Assembly (NCBI GenBank): GCA_902778455.1
Contig: CACYXR010000024.1
Coordinates: forward strand, 1 to 64,000
Length of the DNA stretch: 64,000 bases
Source: an uncultured Selenomonadaceae bacterium
GTDB lineage: Bacteria; Bacillota; Negativicutes; Selenomonadales; Selenomonadaceae
Direction: 5' to 3'
This document shows positions 17,431 through 26,760 of this stretch, piece by piece (positions within the stretch are counted from its first letter, which is position 1; each line of letters starts with the position of its first letter). A program made the translations under genes and the position numbers. Under the pieces are notes generated by a model. That model was not told the origin of the DNA. It was given only the letters and a program-made list of their open reading frames with translations, and made no database searches.

Positions 17431-20400
17431 TTATCGTTCCTTCACCGAACCCACGCCAAATATTTTTTCGAGCGCCGCCTTTGCCTCCGGCGAACCGTCC
17501 AGCCAATAATCCTGTTCAAGAGGCGTATTCTTTCTCCGATCTGTCAGATAAAGCTGCACCTTATGTTCCCCATGATGCTCCTTTGCAACTGCGCGAAGGC
17601 ACGCGTAATTTTGTTCCGTGGCCTGTGCCGTGTTCGTCATAATGAAATATTCGGTCCGATAGCCTTCCATCGGCCATATCTTGTCAGCAATTAGTTTGGT
17701 TCCCGTTTCCGCCATATCGACCCGGCCCTGGATCACGACGGGCTTATCTTCCGCCAAAAGCTCCGTGCCCTCGTAAAATATCTTCGGGAACACGACGGTT
17801 TCAATATCACGGGTATAATCTTCCAGCGTCGCGAAAGCCATTGTATCGCCTTTCTTCGTCGTGGAACGTTTCACCTTCGTTACGAGCCCCGCAACACGCA
17901 CAAGCTGTTTGTCCCTGACCCCGCCGTCCAGGATTTTCTCCAACGGTACCAGCTTGCCCATCACTTCCTTATACGCGTCCAGGGGATGCCCGGTGATATA
18001 GAAGCCCGTAATATCCTTTTCCCATGCGAGCATTTGCGAAAACTCAGCCTCCGGAATATTCGGCAGCGGGACTTCCATCATGTCTGCGTCCTCCGCCTCA
18101 TCAAACAGACCGATTTGCCCGCTCTCCTCGTCACGCTGCGCCCGATTCGCCGCATCCAGCGTCTGCGGCATGATTTCCAACAATTGGGAGCGCTTAGCGC
18201 CGAAGGAATCAAAGGCCCCGCATTTGATCAGGCTCTCGACTACGCGCTTGTTGATCTGCTTGGAACTGACACGACGGCAAAAATCAAACAGGGAAAGAAA
18301 TGGGCCGCTGTCGCTCCGTATTTTTTCCATCACGACAATCGCCTGTTCTCCGACATTTTTCACAGCGGCAAGGCCGAAGCGGACTGCTTGCCCGTCGACG
18401 CTGAAATTCGCGCTGCTCGCGTTGATGTCGGGCGGCAGGATGGGAATGCCCATGCGGCGCGCCAATTCGATATACGTTGCCACCTTGTCGTTGGAATCTA
18501 CGACGCTTGTAAGCATCGCTGCCATGAACTCCGCTGGATAATGGGCCTTCAGATAGGCTGTCTGCCAAGCCACCAGCGCATAAGCGGCGCTGTGAGACTT
18601 GTTGAAGCCATAGTTCGCAAAGTGTGTCAGGAGTTCGAATATTTTCTCCGCAAGCGAATCCTGGATTCCGTTTTTCTTTGTCCCTTCCAGAAAAGTCGCC
18701 TTTTTTTGCATCAGAAGTTCCGGCTGTTTATGCCCCATGGCGCGGCGAAGAATATCGGCCTCGCCGAGGGAGAACCCTGCCAGCACCTGCACGATCTGCA
18801 TGACCTGCTCCTGGTACAGCACCACGCCGAAAGTCTCTTTCAGGATTGGTTCGAGCAGCGGATGGAGATAGGAAACTTTCTTTTTGCCCTTGCGCCCGTC
18901 GATGAAATCCTGCACCATGCCGCTTCCCAAAGGCCCGGGGCGGTACAACGCGACCGTCGGGATCAAATCCTCGAACCGTTCCGGCGCGAGATCCTTGACC
19001 AGCTTCGTCATCCCCGCCGATTCCATCTGGAAAACCGCGCCTGTCTTGCCTTCGCAGAGCATTTGCGCCGTCATCCGATCCTCGGACGGGATATCGTGGG
19101 TATTGATTTTCTCTCCCCGGACGGTCTCGATATTTTTAATCGCGTCGCCGATGACCGTCAGCGTCCGAAGACCGAGGAAATCCATCTTCAAAAGCCCGAG
19201 TTCCTCGACGAGGTCTTTGTCGAAAGCTGTCACCAGCATCCCTTCGGACATCTGCACCGGCATATAATTCGTCAAGGGCTCGCGGGCAATCACGACGCCT
19301 GCCGCGTGAGTCGACGACTGGCGGGGCAGCCCTTCGATTTTTCGCGCGTAATCAATCATTCGCCGCGCGCCGGAATCCGCCTCATAGAGTTTCCGGAAAT
19401 CCACCGAATCCCGCAGTGCCTTGTCGAGGGTTATCCCAAGCTCCGTCGGGATCAGCTTCGCGACCTTGTCGACTTCGGCATAAGGGATTCCCAGCACGCG
19501 TCCCACGTCACGCACGGAACCCCGCGCCGCCATCGTGCCGAAGGTGATGATCTGCGCCACATGGTCGTCCCCGTAGCGCTCCTTTACGTAATCAATGACT
19601 TCTTTTCGACGGATATAACAAAAATCCACGTCAATATCCGGCATAGTCACGCGTTCAGGGTTCAGGAAGCGCTCAAACAGCAGCGCGTATTTCAGCGGGT
19701 CGATATCCGTGATGCCTAGAATATACGCGACGATACTGCCCGCCGCCGAGCCTCGCCCCGGGCCCACCGCAATGCCTCGTTCCCTTGCATGGTTGATAAA
19801 ATCCCAGACAATCAAGAAATAACTGTCAAATCCCATCTGGTGGATGACGCCAAGCTCGTAATCCAACCGTTTGCGAACTTCTTCGGTGACCGGTTCGTAC
19901 CGGCCGCCGACCTTTTCCTCGCAAAGCTGACGAAGGTACGCCTCATCCGTTAGGCCATCCGGCAGCGGGAATCTCGGCAGGATATGCCTTCCGAAAGTAA
20001 ATTCCACGCTGCATCGTTCGGCGATTCGGAGCGTATTCTCCATCGCCTCGGGATACTCGGGAAACAGCTTCGCCATCTCCTCCGGCGATTTCAAATAAAA
20101 CTCATCGTTCTGGAAGCGCATGCGCCCCGGGTCGTCCAACGTCTTTCCCGTCTGGATGCAGAGCAGGACGTCGTGAAACGAAGCGTCTTCCTTATGAGTA
20201 TAATGGGAGTCGTTGGTCACAACCAGCCCGACGCCGTACTTTTTCGCGAGACGGATCAGACCTTCCGACGCCTTTTCTTCCTCTGGGAGTCCATGTCTCT
20301 GCAGTTCGATGAAAAAATTGTCTTTGCCGAAAATCCCGATATATTCCGCGACAAGAGCGTCCGCCTTGTCCGGCTGATCCTGGATCAGCGCACGGGGAAT

Positions 20401-20829
20401 CTCTCCCGCGATGCAGGCGGAAAGGCATATGATCCCTTCGTGATACTGACGCAGAAGCTCCTTGTCGATGCGCGGCTTATACCACATGCCCTCGATATTT
20501 CCGAGGGAAACAAGTTTCACGAGATTCCGGTAGCCGGTCTCATTTTCCGCCAGCAGAATCAAATGATGGTATCGGACGCCGTCCACCTCGAACTGATCCT
20601 TCCGGGATTTAGGGGCAAGATAGACCTCGCAGCCGATAATCGGCTTGATCCCGGCCTTTTTCGCGGCCTTGTAGAACTCCATCACACCGTACATCTGCCC
20701 ATGGTCGGTAATGGCGACGGCTTTCATGCCGAGCTTCTTGACCTCGTCGATCAGCTCGCCGACACGGCTGGCGCCGTCCAAAAGGCTGTATTCCGTATGC
20801 ACGTGCAGATGCACGAAATTCTCCGCCAT
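17431..20829 (-). CDS. dnaE: DNA polymerase III alpha subunit
   Basis: The replicative C-family polymerase, 1132 residues. It has an N-terminal PHP domain (HLHVHTEYSLLDGAS), the palm with catalytic aspartates MPDIDVDF and the OB-fold near the C-terminus (RVAGLVTKVKRSTTKKGDTMAFA). ATG 20829 follows an AGGAGG site. No separate 3'-5' exonuclease is nearby. The next genes downstream are the DUF2007-like and dacF genes. Confidence 0.97.
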   Translation of the reverse strand: MAENFVHLHVHTEYSLLDGASRVGELIDEVKKLGMKAVAITDHGQMYGVMEFYKAAKKAGIKPIIGCEVYLAPKSRKDQFEVDGVRYHHLILLAENETGYRNLVKLVSLGNIEGMWYKPRIDKELLRQYHEGIICLSACIAGEIPRALIQDQPDKADALVAEYIGIFGKDNFFIELQRHGLPEEEKASEGLIRLAKKYGVGLVVTNDSHYTHKEDASFHDVLLCIQTGKTLDDPGRMRFQNDEFYLKSPEEMAKLFPEYPEAMENTLRIAERCSVEFTFGRHILPRFPLPDGLTDEAYLRQLCEEKVGGRYEPVTEEVRKRLDYELGVIHQMGFDSYFLIVWDFINHARERGIAVGPGRGSAAGSIVAYILGITDIDPLKYALLFERFLNPERVTMPDIDVDFCYIRRKEVIDYVKERYGDDHVAQIITFGTMAARGSVRDVGRVLGIPYAEVDKVAKLIPTELGITLDKALRDSVDFRKLYEADSGARRMIDYARKIEGLPRQSSTHAAGVVIAREPLTNYMPVQMSEGMLVTAFDKDLVEELGLLKMDFLGLRTLTVIGDAIKNIETVRGEKINTHDIPSEDRMTAQMLCEGKTGAVFQMESAGMTKLVKDLAPERFEDLIPTVALYRPGPLGSGMVQDFIDGRKGKKKVSYLHPLLEPILKETFGVVLYQEQVMQIVQVLAGFSLGEADILRRAMGHKQPELLMQKKATFLEGTKKNGIQDSLAEKIFELLTHFANYGFNKSHSAAYALVAWQTAYLKAHYPAEFMAAMLTSVVDSNDKVATYIELARRMGIPILPPDINASSANFSVDGQAVRFGLAAVKNVGEQAIVVMEKIRSDSGPFLSLFDFCRRVSSKQINKRVVESLIKCGAFDSFGAKRSQLLEIMPQTLDAANRAQRDEESGQIGLFDEAEDADMMEVPLPNIPEAEFSQMLAWEKDITGFYITGHPLDAYKEVMGKLVPLEKILDGGVRDKQLVRVAGLVTKVKRSTTKKGDTMAFATLEDYTRDIETVVFPKIFYEGTELLAEDKPVVIQGRVDMAETGTKLIADKIWPMEGYRTEYFIMTNTAQATEQNYACLRAVAKEHHGEHKVQLYLTDRRKNTPLEQDYWLDGSPEAKAALEKIFGVGSVKER

Positions 20830-20876
20830 GCCTGTCGCCGCCTCCTATCTATATGCATTACGAGCGTTTTCCATTC

Positions 20877-20901
20877 TTGCCTTTCCCTGTGGGGAAGGCA
20901 A
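20877..20901. repeat. Intergenic hairpin, REP-like
   Basis: An 11-bp stem with a three-base loop (TTGCCTT...AAGGCAA) lies between dnaE and the ABC permease gene. Similar cores (CCCTnnnGGGGAGG type) occur at 28552-28574 and 61142-61162. It is not followed by a clear T-tract on the coding strand. Confidence 0.5.
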
Positions 20902-20977
20902 ATAATAATCCTAACTTTACCCCTTTAATTATATCAAACAATTATATCAAAGAAACGATATGCCGCAAACCTTCTTT

Positions 20978-21721
20978 TTATTCTCGCCCCTGCCAGCGGC
21001 AGAAATATCTCTCGGCACAGTCGAGAACGCCGAACAGGAACAGTCCCATCGCGCTCAATACGACAATGCCGGAGTACATTTCAAGATAGTTGACACGAAG
21101 CCACGCGTCCATGATGAAGTAGCCCATGCCGTACTGCGTGCCGAAGGTTTCCGTGAAAAACAACACGGAAATCGCAGTGGCCATCGCCACGCGAATCGCG
21201 GTCATGAATTTCGGCAGCGACGCGGGCAGAAGCACTTCGCAAAGAATCACTCGAAAACCTGCCCCCAAGGAAGCCAGCGGATAAAAGACTTCCTCGGGAA
21301 TGGCGCGGATACTGTCACGCACCGCGATGACCACTTGGAAGACGAGGATCAAAAAGAGCATGATCGTCTTGGATCCGTCGCCGAGACCGAAAAGCAGCAT
21401 GACAATCGGAAGCAGCGCGATTTTCGGTACCGGATAGGTCAGATACACCAGCGGCGCCAGCAGCCTGTCCGCGCGCCGCGACCATCCCATCAGGACGCCG
21501 ACAGGCAGCCCGACGCCGACGGCAAGCAGAAGGCCCGCGATTATTCGTCCGAGACTGTACATACCGTGCACGGCAATCGTCCCGCAGAAAATCTCACTGA
21601 TCTTTTCCACGACGAGAAGGGGCGACGGAATGATTGGAAGCCGGACAATCTCCGCCAATATGAGCCATGCGCAAAACAAGGATACAGCCCCGAAGAACGA
21701 TGCAAGAATCCGCTTTCTCAT
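20978..21721 (-). CDS. ABC transporter permease, NitT/TauT type
   Basis: A multi-spanning permease of the SsuC/NrtB type. It contains the conserved EAA-like loop (the segment around PASLPKFMTAIRVAM) and about six hydrophobic segments. I chose ATG 21721, overlapping the ATPase stop by four bases. It is the last gene of a binding protein-ATPase-permease operon. The substrate is unknown: sulfonates, a thiamine precursor or another small anion are possibilities. Confidence 0.85.
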   Translation of the reverse strand: MRKRILASFFGAVSLFCAWLILAEIVRLPIIPSPLLVVEKISEIFCGTIAVHGMYSLGRIIAGLLLAVGVGLPVGVLMGWSRRADRLLAPLVYLTYPVPKIALLPIVMLLFGLGDGSKTIMLFLILVFQVVIAVRDSIRAIPEEVFYPLASLGAGFRVILCEVLLPASLPKFMTAIRVAMATAISVLFFTETFGTQYGMGYFIMDAWLRVNYLEMYSGIVVLSAMGLFLFGVLDCAERYFCRWQGRE

Positions 21722-22467
21722 GCCTCGGCCCCCTTCCCGGTCAGCCATCCGCGAAGCCGCGCCTTTTGCGCCGCAAAATCGCCGGAAGCTTCCCGCCGGG
21801 CAAAATGCGGATTTTCCATCACCATCGAGACGCGTCCCGGCGAGGATGACAGCACAACGATGGTCTGCCCGAGATACAGAGCTTCCTCGATGTCGTGAGT
21901 AACGATTACCGCCGTGACAGCCTGTGCGCGCCAGAGCTCAAAAAAAACTTCCTGCATTTCTTCCCGCGTAATGGCGTCCAGCGCAGAAAACGGCTCGTCC
22001 ATCAACAGCACATCCGGCTGCAAAAGGAATGCCCGCGCAAGGCTCGCCCGTTGCTGCTGCCCGCCCGAAAGCTCGCGGGGAAATCGTGCCAGAAACTCCT
22101 CGCCGATTCCGAGCCGCGCCAGCATTTTTTCCTCTCCGTCGGGAACGGGCGTCTCAGGATGCTTGACCTTCCACGAAAGGCGGATATTGTCCCGCACGGT
22201 CTTCCATGGAAGCAAACCGTAATTCTGCGGGATGAACCCGATAGAGAGCGACTTCGGATTGACTGGTGCGCCCTCAATCGAGACTTCGCCCTCGTAATTG
22301 GAGGCAATGCCCGCAAGGATCCGCAGCAGCGTTGATTTTCCGCAGCCGGACGGCCCGATGAGCGCGCAGATTCCCCCCTTCGGCACTTCAAGGTTCAACC
22401 CCTTCAGCGCCATGCTCCGCCCTTTTGCCGTATCATAATACGCCGACAGGTTCGAGACGCAAATCAC
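21718..22467 (-). CDS. ABC transporter ATP-binding protein, NitT/TauT type
   Basis: The ATPase of the importer, 249 residues. Walker A GPSGCGKST is near residue 39, the ABC signature LSGGQQQRASLARAF and Walker B VLLMDEP are near 142 and 161, and the H-loop VTHDIEEALYLG follows. It overlaps both neighbours by four bases, so the three genes are translationally coupled. Confidence 0.93.
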   Translation of the reverse strand: MICVSNLSAYYDTAKGRSMALKGLNLEVPKGGICALIGPSGCGKSTLLRILAGIASNYEGEVSIEGAPVNPKSLSIGFIPQNYGLLPWKTVRDNIRLSWKVKHPETPVPDGEEKMLARLGIGEEFLARFPRELSGGQQQRASLARAFLLQPDVLLMDEPFSALDAITREEMQEVFFELWRAQAVTAVIVTHDIEEALYLGQTIVVLSSSPGRVSMVMENPHFARREASGDFAAQKARLRGWLTGKGAEA

Positions 22468-23426
22468 GGCAGGAATTCTCCAACGACGAGATTTTGATAG
22501 GTGTACTCCTGCTTGATCAAATCCTTCTCTTTCAGCCAGCGCATGACTTCCGTCACGTCGCTCTCCTTCGGAAGCGCAGCGGCGTGATAATCCGGCAGCT
22601 TCAGCGCGTCCTTCGCCGCGGCGGGAAAGCCGCTTTTTTCCACGACCATCCCGATATATTCCTCCCGCGGCGTCTTCTTCAAATACTCAATCGCCTTGTT
22701 ATAGGCACGGTACATCGCTTTCAGCGATTCCTTCTTGTCCGCCGCCGCCTTCGCAGAAAACAGCATAACGCCGGGATTGATGCCCAGCTCTCCCGAACCG
22801 GTCAGGAACTTGCAGCCGTTTGCCACGGCAATGCTCGCCATCGGCTCCGGCAGTGTCGCAGCGGGCAGCTTCCCGTTTTGCAGCATTTCCAACCGCACAG
22901 GAATCTGCGGAATGGAAACCTTTTGCAGCGAGTCAGAGTCCATGCCGTTCTCCCGAAGGATACGGTCAGTCACATACTCGATAATCGTGTTGCGGGAGAC
23001 CGCAATCTCCGCGCCGGCTAATGCTCGGACATCCGCCGCGTCATTTCCCCGGCCCGCAATCATCTGATAGGCGCCGTCCGTCGCGGAAGTCACACGCACG
23101 TCAAAGCCGCCGGCTCTGGCGAAGGCCGCCGCCAGCAGATCGGAAATCGCGCCGTCGATCTGACCGCTTTGCAGCGCCGCGTCCCGATCCATCGCGCTCT
23201 TGAACGGATGAAGCGTCACTTCGACGCCTTCTTCTGCAAAAAATCCCTTTTCCTTCGCGACGATAAAAGGAACGGAATCCGTATCGGGCATCAAACCGAC
23301 GGAAAGCGCCGACTTTGCTCCATTGGACGCGGGCGCTTCCTGCTTCGCCGTGTCCTTGCCGCAGCCGGCAGCGAGGACGAGCAGCGCAATACAAACGAAC
23401 AACAGCTTCCAGCATTTTTTGAGCAT
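22464..23426 (-). CDS. ABC transporter substrate-binding lipoprotein, NMT1/THI5-like
   Basis: A periplasmic binding protein of the NMT1/SsuA-like fold. The signal peptide ends in the lipobox LAAGC, so it should be lipid-anchored. I place the start at ATG 23426, which has GGAGG eight bases upstream; the frame remains open upstream but enters a repeat element. The core reads SVGLMPDTDSVPFIVAKEKG, as in sulfonate, nitrate or thiamine-precursor binders. It is the first gene of the importer operon and its promoter region lies beside the MITE-like element at 23471-23585. Confidence 0.87.
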   Translation of the reverse strand: MLKKCWKLLFVCIALLVLAAGCGKDTAKQEAPASNGAKSALSVGLMPDTDSVPFIVAKEKGFFAEEGVEVTLHPFKSAMDRDAALQSGQIDGAISDLLAAAFARAGGFDVRVTSATDGAYQMIAGRGNDAADVRALAGAEIAVSRNTIIEYVTDRILRENGMDSDSLQKVSIPQIPVRLEMLQNGKLPAATLPEPMASIAVANGCKFLTGSGELGINPGVMLFSAKAAADKKESLKAMYRAYNKAIEYLKKTPREEYIGMVVEKSGFPAAAKDALKLPDYHAAALPKESDVTEVMRWLKEKDLIKQEYTYQNLVVGEFLP

Positions 23427-23470
23427 TTCCTGTACCTCCAAAAAAGGCGCGGCAAACAGCCACGCCATTG

Positions 23471-23585
23471 AGGAAACACTGAATAAGTCCCTCCGCGAAA
23501 CAGTCCACTGGACTATTTCGCTACCGGGTCTTTTTCCGCCTGTCGTCGTCAAATCCCTCTCGACGTAGCTTAATCAGTGTTTTCT
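23471..23585 (-). mobile_element. MITE-like element, copy A (115 bp)
   Basis: The element is bounded by inverted ends AGGAAACACTGAATAAG and (reversed) AAAACACTGATTAAG. Inside are a CAGTCCACTGGACT-type palindrome and a segment CGGAAAAAGACCCGG shared with the copies at 29876 and 45982. It lies in the opposite orientation to them and is shortened by an internal replacement. It has no coding capacity. It sits between the coiled-coil gene and the binding-protein gene. Confidence 0.8.
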
Positions 23586-23590
23586 TTATG

Positions 23591-24328
23591 TTACCCCTTC
23601 GACGACAGCGAGCCTATCATATCCATCGCACTTTCGAAAAAGCGCAGGATTTTTTGCACCGTTTCCTCGTGCTCCTCATAAGTCTTCATTGCCTTGTCTT
23701 TCATATCCTCGGCTTTCTGGCGCATCTCCTCCAGCTCGGCGAGCTTCGTGTTCAGCATTTTGAGCGTTTCCGCCGCCTCGTCGATGGAACGGTTGATTTC
23801 CTCCACATCCCGCTTGGAACGGGTCTGGATATCCTCGTTTTCCTCCTGCCGTTTCTTGCGCTCTTTATCCTTGCCCGTGACTTCTTCCCAGACTTTACGG
23901 ACGGAAGACTTGTTGCGCTCCGCTTCGTCGATCTGCTCGTTGCGGCCCGCCGCGCGGTCCGCCTGCGCCTCCAGCTCCCGCTGGCGCGCCTCCAGCGCCC
24001 TCTTTTCCCGTTCCAGCGCCTCACGCTGCTCTCGGATAGCCGCCTCCTGCTTCCGAAGGCTTTCCTCCTGCCGGGCAAATATCAGTTCCTGTTGGATGCG
24101 GTCGTTTTTCGCCTCCTGGGATTTGTCATGCAAATAGCCAGCCGCGAGAAACCCGCCGCCCAACGCGACAAAAAATACAAGCACAAGCACTGCCCAACGC
24201 CAACGGCGCCCATCGGAAGACGAATCCTCTTCTTCCTCCTCCGGCTCATCCGGCATGGAAATCTTCCCCTCGTTTGCCGACACAGGCAGCTTCTCGTTAT
24301 CCCATCGCCCGTCATGCTTTGCCGTCAT
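23591..24328 (-). CDS. Membrane-anchored coiled-coil protein, unknown function
   Basis: No known family recognised. The first 40 residues are acidic and probably cytoplasmic, followed by one transmembrane segment (WAVLVLVFFVALGGGFLAAGY, about residues 43-63). A long charged, largely alpha-helical region follows, with heptad-like EREKRALEARQRELEAQ and several further coiled-coil stretches. ATG 24328 is preferred, with AAGGGG upstream; it overlaps the DUF3783-like stop. It is the last gene of the cysS-to-DUF3783 chain and could be an envelope or cell-division scaffold. Confidence 0.6.
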   Translation of the reverse strand: MTAKHDGRWDNEKLPVSANEGKISMPDEPEEEEEDSSSDGRRWRWAVLVLVFFVALGGGFLAAGYLHDKSQEAKNDRIQQELIFARQEESLRKQEAAIREQREALEREKRALEARQRELEAQADRAAGRNEQIDEAERNKSSVRKVWEEVTGKDKERKKRQEENEDIQTRSKRDVEEINRSIDEAAETLKMLNTKLAELEEMRQKAEDMKDKAMKTYEEHEETVQKILRFFESAMDMIGSLSSKG

Positions 24329-24722
24329 CGTTTTTCGCCCCTTCCGCCATAAACGCATGCTCTTTCTTCATCGTCTCGCAAAGACGTCGGAGAGTCCACA
24401 AGGTATTGAACGGCGTCGCCACCGCCTTGTATCGGATTGGCGGGATTCCAGCCGTCTTCATCGCTTCCAGCACCTTGTCCAGCCGCTTTCCCTTGATATT
24501 TCCAAGCACCATGACCGGCTCCGGGAAAACGAATCCCGCTTCGTCGTCCCGCGTCGCGGGCGCAAAGCCCTTCATCCCCAGCAGAAAGCCGATTTTTTCC
24601 CGCCAGCTTCCCTCCGGCAGCGCACGGCACTCGACGCCGAGCTTTCGCATAACAGCGCGCACCGCGTCCAGCGTTTCTTCGTCAAAATGATAGCACAGCA
24701 CTTTTTCCGCCGCTTTTTTCAT
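24312..24722 (-). CDS. DUF3783-like protein
   Basis: A 136-residue protein that resembles the DUF3783 family by length, its conserved VLGNIKGKRLDKVLEAMK region and the C-terminal FNTLWTLRRLCETMKKEH helix. No enzymatic motif is visible, and the function is unknown. The start overlaps the rlmB stop by four bases and the end overlaps the coiled-coil gene. Confidence 0.65.
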   Translation of the reverse strand: MKKAAEKVLCYHFDEETLDAVRAVMRKLGVECRALPEGSWREKIGFLLGMKGFAPATRDDEAGFVFPEPVMVLGNIKGKRLDKVLEAMKTAGIPPIRYKAVATPFNTLWTLRRLCETMKKEHAFMAEGAKNDDGKA

Positions 24723-25576
24723 GGCTTGCCTTTCTGCCGCCGCTGACGCAGCGACTCATACATCAGGACCGCGCCCGCCACCGATACGTTCAGCGAATTG
24801 ATTTTTCCGAGCATCGGAATTTTCACGAGGATGTCGCAGCTTTCCCGGACAAGACGGGAAATGCCGCGCCCCTCGCTGCCGACGACAAGCACCGTCGCCC
24901 CGGTCAGATCGGCGTCAAAATAATCCACGGTCCCATCCATATCCGCCCCGACAACCCAAAAGCCTTCCCGTTTCAGGTCCTTGATGGTCTGCGCGATATT
25001 CCCTATCCGCGCCACCGGCACATATTCCACAGCGCCGGCGGAGGTCTTCGCCACCGTAGCGGACAACGGGCAGCTTCGCCGCTTCGGGATCAGCACCCCG
25101 TCCACGCCTACGGCGTCCGCCGTGCGGAGAATCGCGCCGAGATTATGCGGGTCTTCCAATTCATCCAGTAAAAGCAAGAACGGCGCGTCACTTTTTTTCC
25201 GCGCCGCCTCCAAAAGCTCGTCCAACGGCGTGTAATCCACCGGCGACGTATAGGCCAGCACGCCCTGATGCCGGACTCCCTTCGCGACAGCCTCGATTTT
25301 ATTCCGCGCCACCGTCTCGACAATAGCGCCGCTTTCCCGCGCCAAACGTACGATCTCGCGAATCGAGCCATACCCGTCCCCTTCGGCAACGAGCAGGCGA
25401 TTGACGGCGCGCCCGCTTTTCAAGGCTTCTGTCACCGCGTTGCGCCCGACAACCACGTCCTCGGGCAGCGAAACAGGCTCCTCCGAAACGGGACGCGGAA
25501 CCTTGTTCGACGGCCGCAATGTTTTGCCTTCACCCCTGCCCGTCTTGCTTCCGGCGGGTCTTTGCTTTTTCTCCAT
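24719..25576 (-). CDS. rlmB: 23S rRNA 2'-O-methyltransferase RlmB (TrmH/SPOUT family)
   Basis: A SPOUT-fold RNA ribose methyltransferase. The N-terminal substrate-binding domain is followed by the catalytic knot: NLGAILRTADAVGVDGVLIP, VGSEGRGISRLVRE and KIPMLGKINSLNVSVAGAVLMYE. RlmB methylates G2251 of 23S rRNA in E. coli. It lies one base from thyX and overlaps DUF3783. The N-terminal 40 residues are lysine/arginine-rich and unusual for the family. Confidence 0.9.
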   Translation of the reverse strand: MEKKQRPAGSKTGRGEGKTLRPSNKVPRPVSEEPVSLPEDVVVGRNAVTEALKSGRAVNRLLVAEGDGYGSIREIVRLARESGAIVETVARNKIEAVAKGVRHQGVLAYTSPVDYTPLDELLEAARKKSDAPFLLLLDELEDPHNLGAILRTADAVGVDGVLIPKRRSCPLSATVAKTSAGAVEYVPVARIGNIAQTIKDLKREGFWVVGADMDGTVDYFDADLTGATVLVVGSEGRGISRLVRESCDILVKIPMLGKINSLNVSVAGAVLMYESLRQRRQKGKP

Positions 25577-25577
25577 T

Positions 25578-26267
25578 TTATTCCTCGCGGAGTTTCATCA
25601 TTTCATCGAATTTCCCGCAGGTCATCTTACCTTCGGGGCAGCTGCCCGTCGCCACGCAGGTCGCCCCCGCGTTCTTGAACAGCAGCGGCGCGACCTTCTT
25701 GACCTCAGCCAACATCTTATAGGCCAGTGCGCGAATCTCCCACTGCGCCCGGTTGCAGCAGCGCAGATTGAAGAAATGCAGCAGAGAGCGCGCGTTCATC
25801 GTCACGACGATTTTCGTCTCCGCCGCGTTCGCCAGCACATATCGCGCATCCTCTTTCGGCACGCCCATTTCCGTAAACATGTCGTAAGCCGCCCGGATTT
25901 CTTTCATCAGCGCGTCGAATTTTTCCTTCGCGTCCGGCTTTTCGGCAATCGACGGCGGCGTGACATAGGCGAAATCATGGGCCGCGACATACCGCTGGGA
26001 TTGCTGGGAATAAGACGCAATCCGATGGCGTACGAGCTGATGCGTCAGCGTCCGCGACACGCCCTCGATCCCGAAAGTGAAGGACACATGCTCCAGCGTA
26101 GAGGCGTGCCCCATCTCGACCAGCATCTTGACCATCTTTTCTATGGTCTCCGTCGTCATCTTCTCCGAGAGCTCCGCCGCCCCGGACGGCGAATAGCAAA
26201 GCCGCGCCGACATGGCGACGACACGTTCCGGCTCCGGCGTATGTTCCAAAAGCGTTACCTGAATCAT
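25578..26267 (-). CDS. thyX: Flavin-dependent thymidylate synthase
   Basis: ThyX converts dUMP to dTMP with methylene-THF, NADPH and FAD. The diagnostic ThyX motif RHRxxSxxxxSQRY is present as [14 protein letters not shown]. The segment [17 protein letters not shown] near the C-terminus is also typical. ATG 26267 follows GGGAGGG. It shares a strand and short gaps with mrnC and rlmB, so it is likely in one operon. Confidence 0.96.
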   Translation of the reverse strand: MIQVTLLEHTPEPERVVAMSARLCYSPSGAAELSEKMTTETIEKMVKMLVEMGHASTLEHVSFTFGIEGVSRTLTHQLVRHRIASYSQQSQRYVAAHDFAYVTPPSIAEKPDAKEKFDALMKEIRAAYDMFTEMGVPKEDARYVLANAAETKIVVTMNARSLLHFFNLRCCNRAQWEIRALAYKMLAEVKKVAPLLFKNAGATCVATGSCPEGKMTCGKFDEMMKLREE

Positions 26268-26280
26268 AATGCCCTCCCTT

Positions 26281-26760
26281 TTACGGCTTTTTGGCCGCCA
26301 TCTTCTTCGCGATTGCCTGAAACGCCGCCTCGGAGATTTCCCGCAGGCGTTCCGTTTCATTTTTCAAATACAAGGTTCCCAAAAGTGCCTCAAATCCCGT
26401 ACTGATATGGTATTCCTGCACCGTCGAAGCGCGGGGCGTACGGCTTTGGGCGTTCCGTCCCCGCCGGAAGATTTCCTTTTCGTCCTCGGTCAGCATCGGC
26501 TCGATTTCCGCGTAGGCACGCGCCTGCCCGACAGCCGAAACGATTTTCGCGCTGAAATCATTCAGGATATTGACCTGCGTTTGCGTATAAGACAGGAGAC
26601 GCTTCCGCACGAAAAGATGAAAAACCGCGTCTCCGACGAAAGCCAGCACCAGCGGGTGCATCTCCCCCACGGCGACGTCTTCATATTTCCGCTTCAGCTC
26701 ACCCGCTTCGTCCATCTCAAAAACCGACGCCGCAATTCTCTGACGGTCTTTGAATCTCAT
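26281..26760 (-). CDS. mrnC: Mini-ribonuclease 3
   Basis: Mini-III RNase, an RNase III catalytic domain without the dsRNA-binding domain that matures 23S rRNA ends in Firmicutes. The catalytic segment [14 protein letters not shown] and the C-terminal [13 protein letters not shown] are present. ATG 26760 overlaps the cysS stop by four bases (ATGA) and follows GGAAG. A GTG at 26772 is a weaker alternative. Confidence 0.93.
   Translation of the reverse strand: MRFKDRQRIAASVFEMDEAGELKRKYEDVAVGEMHPLVLAFVGDAVFHLFVRKRLLSYTQTQVNILNDFSAKIVSAVGQARAYAEIEPMLTEDEKEIFRRGRNAQSRTPRASTVQEYHISTGFEALLGTLYLKNETERLREISEAAFQAIAKKMAAKKP

Noticed and set aside
17986-19719. Plus-strand frame opposite dnaE
   Set aside because: Antisense shadow of a well-supported polymerase gene.
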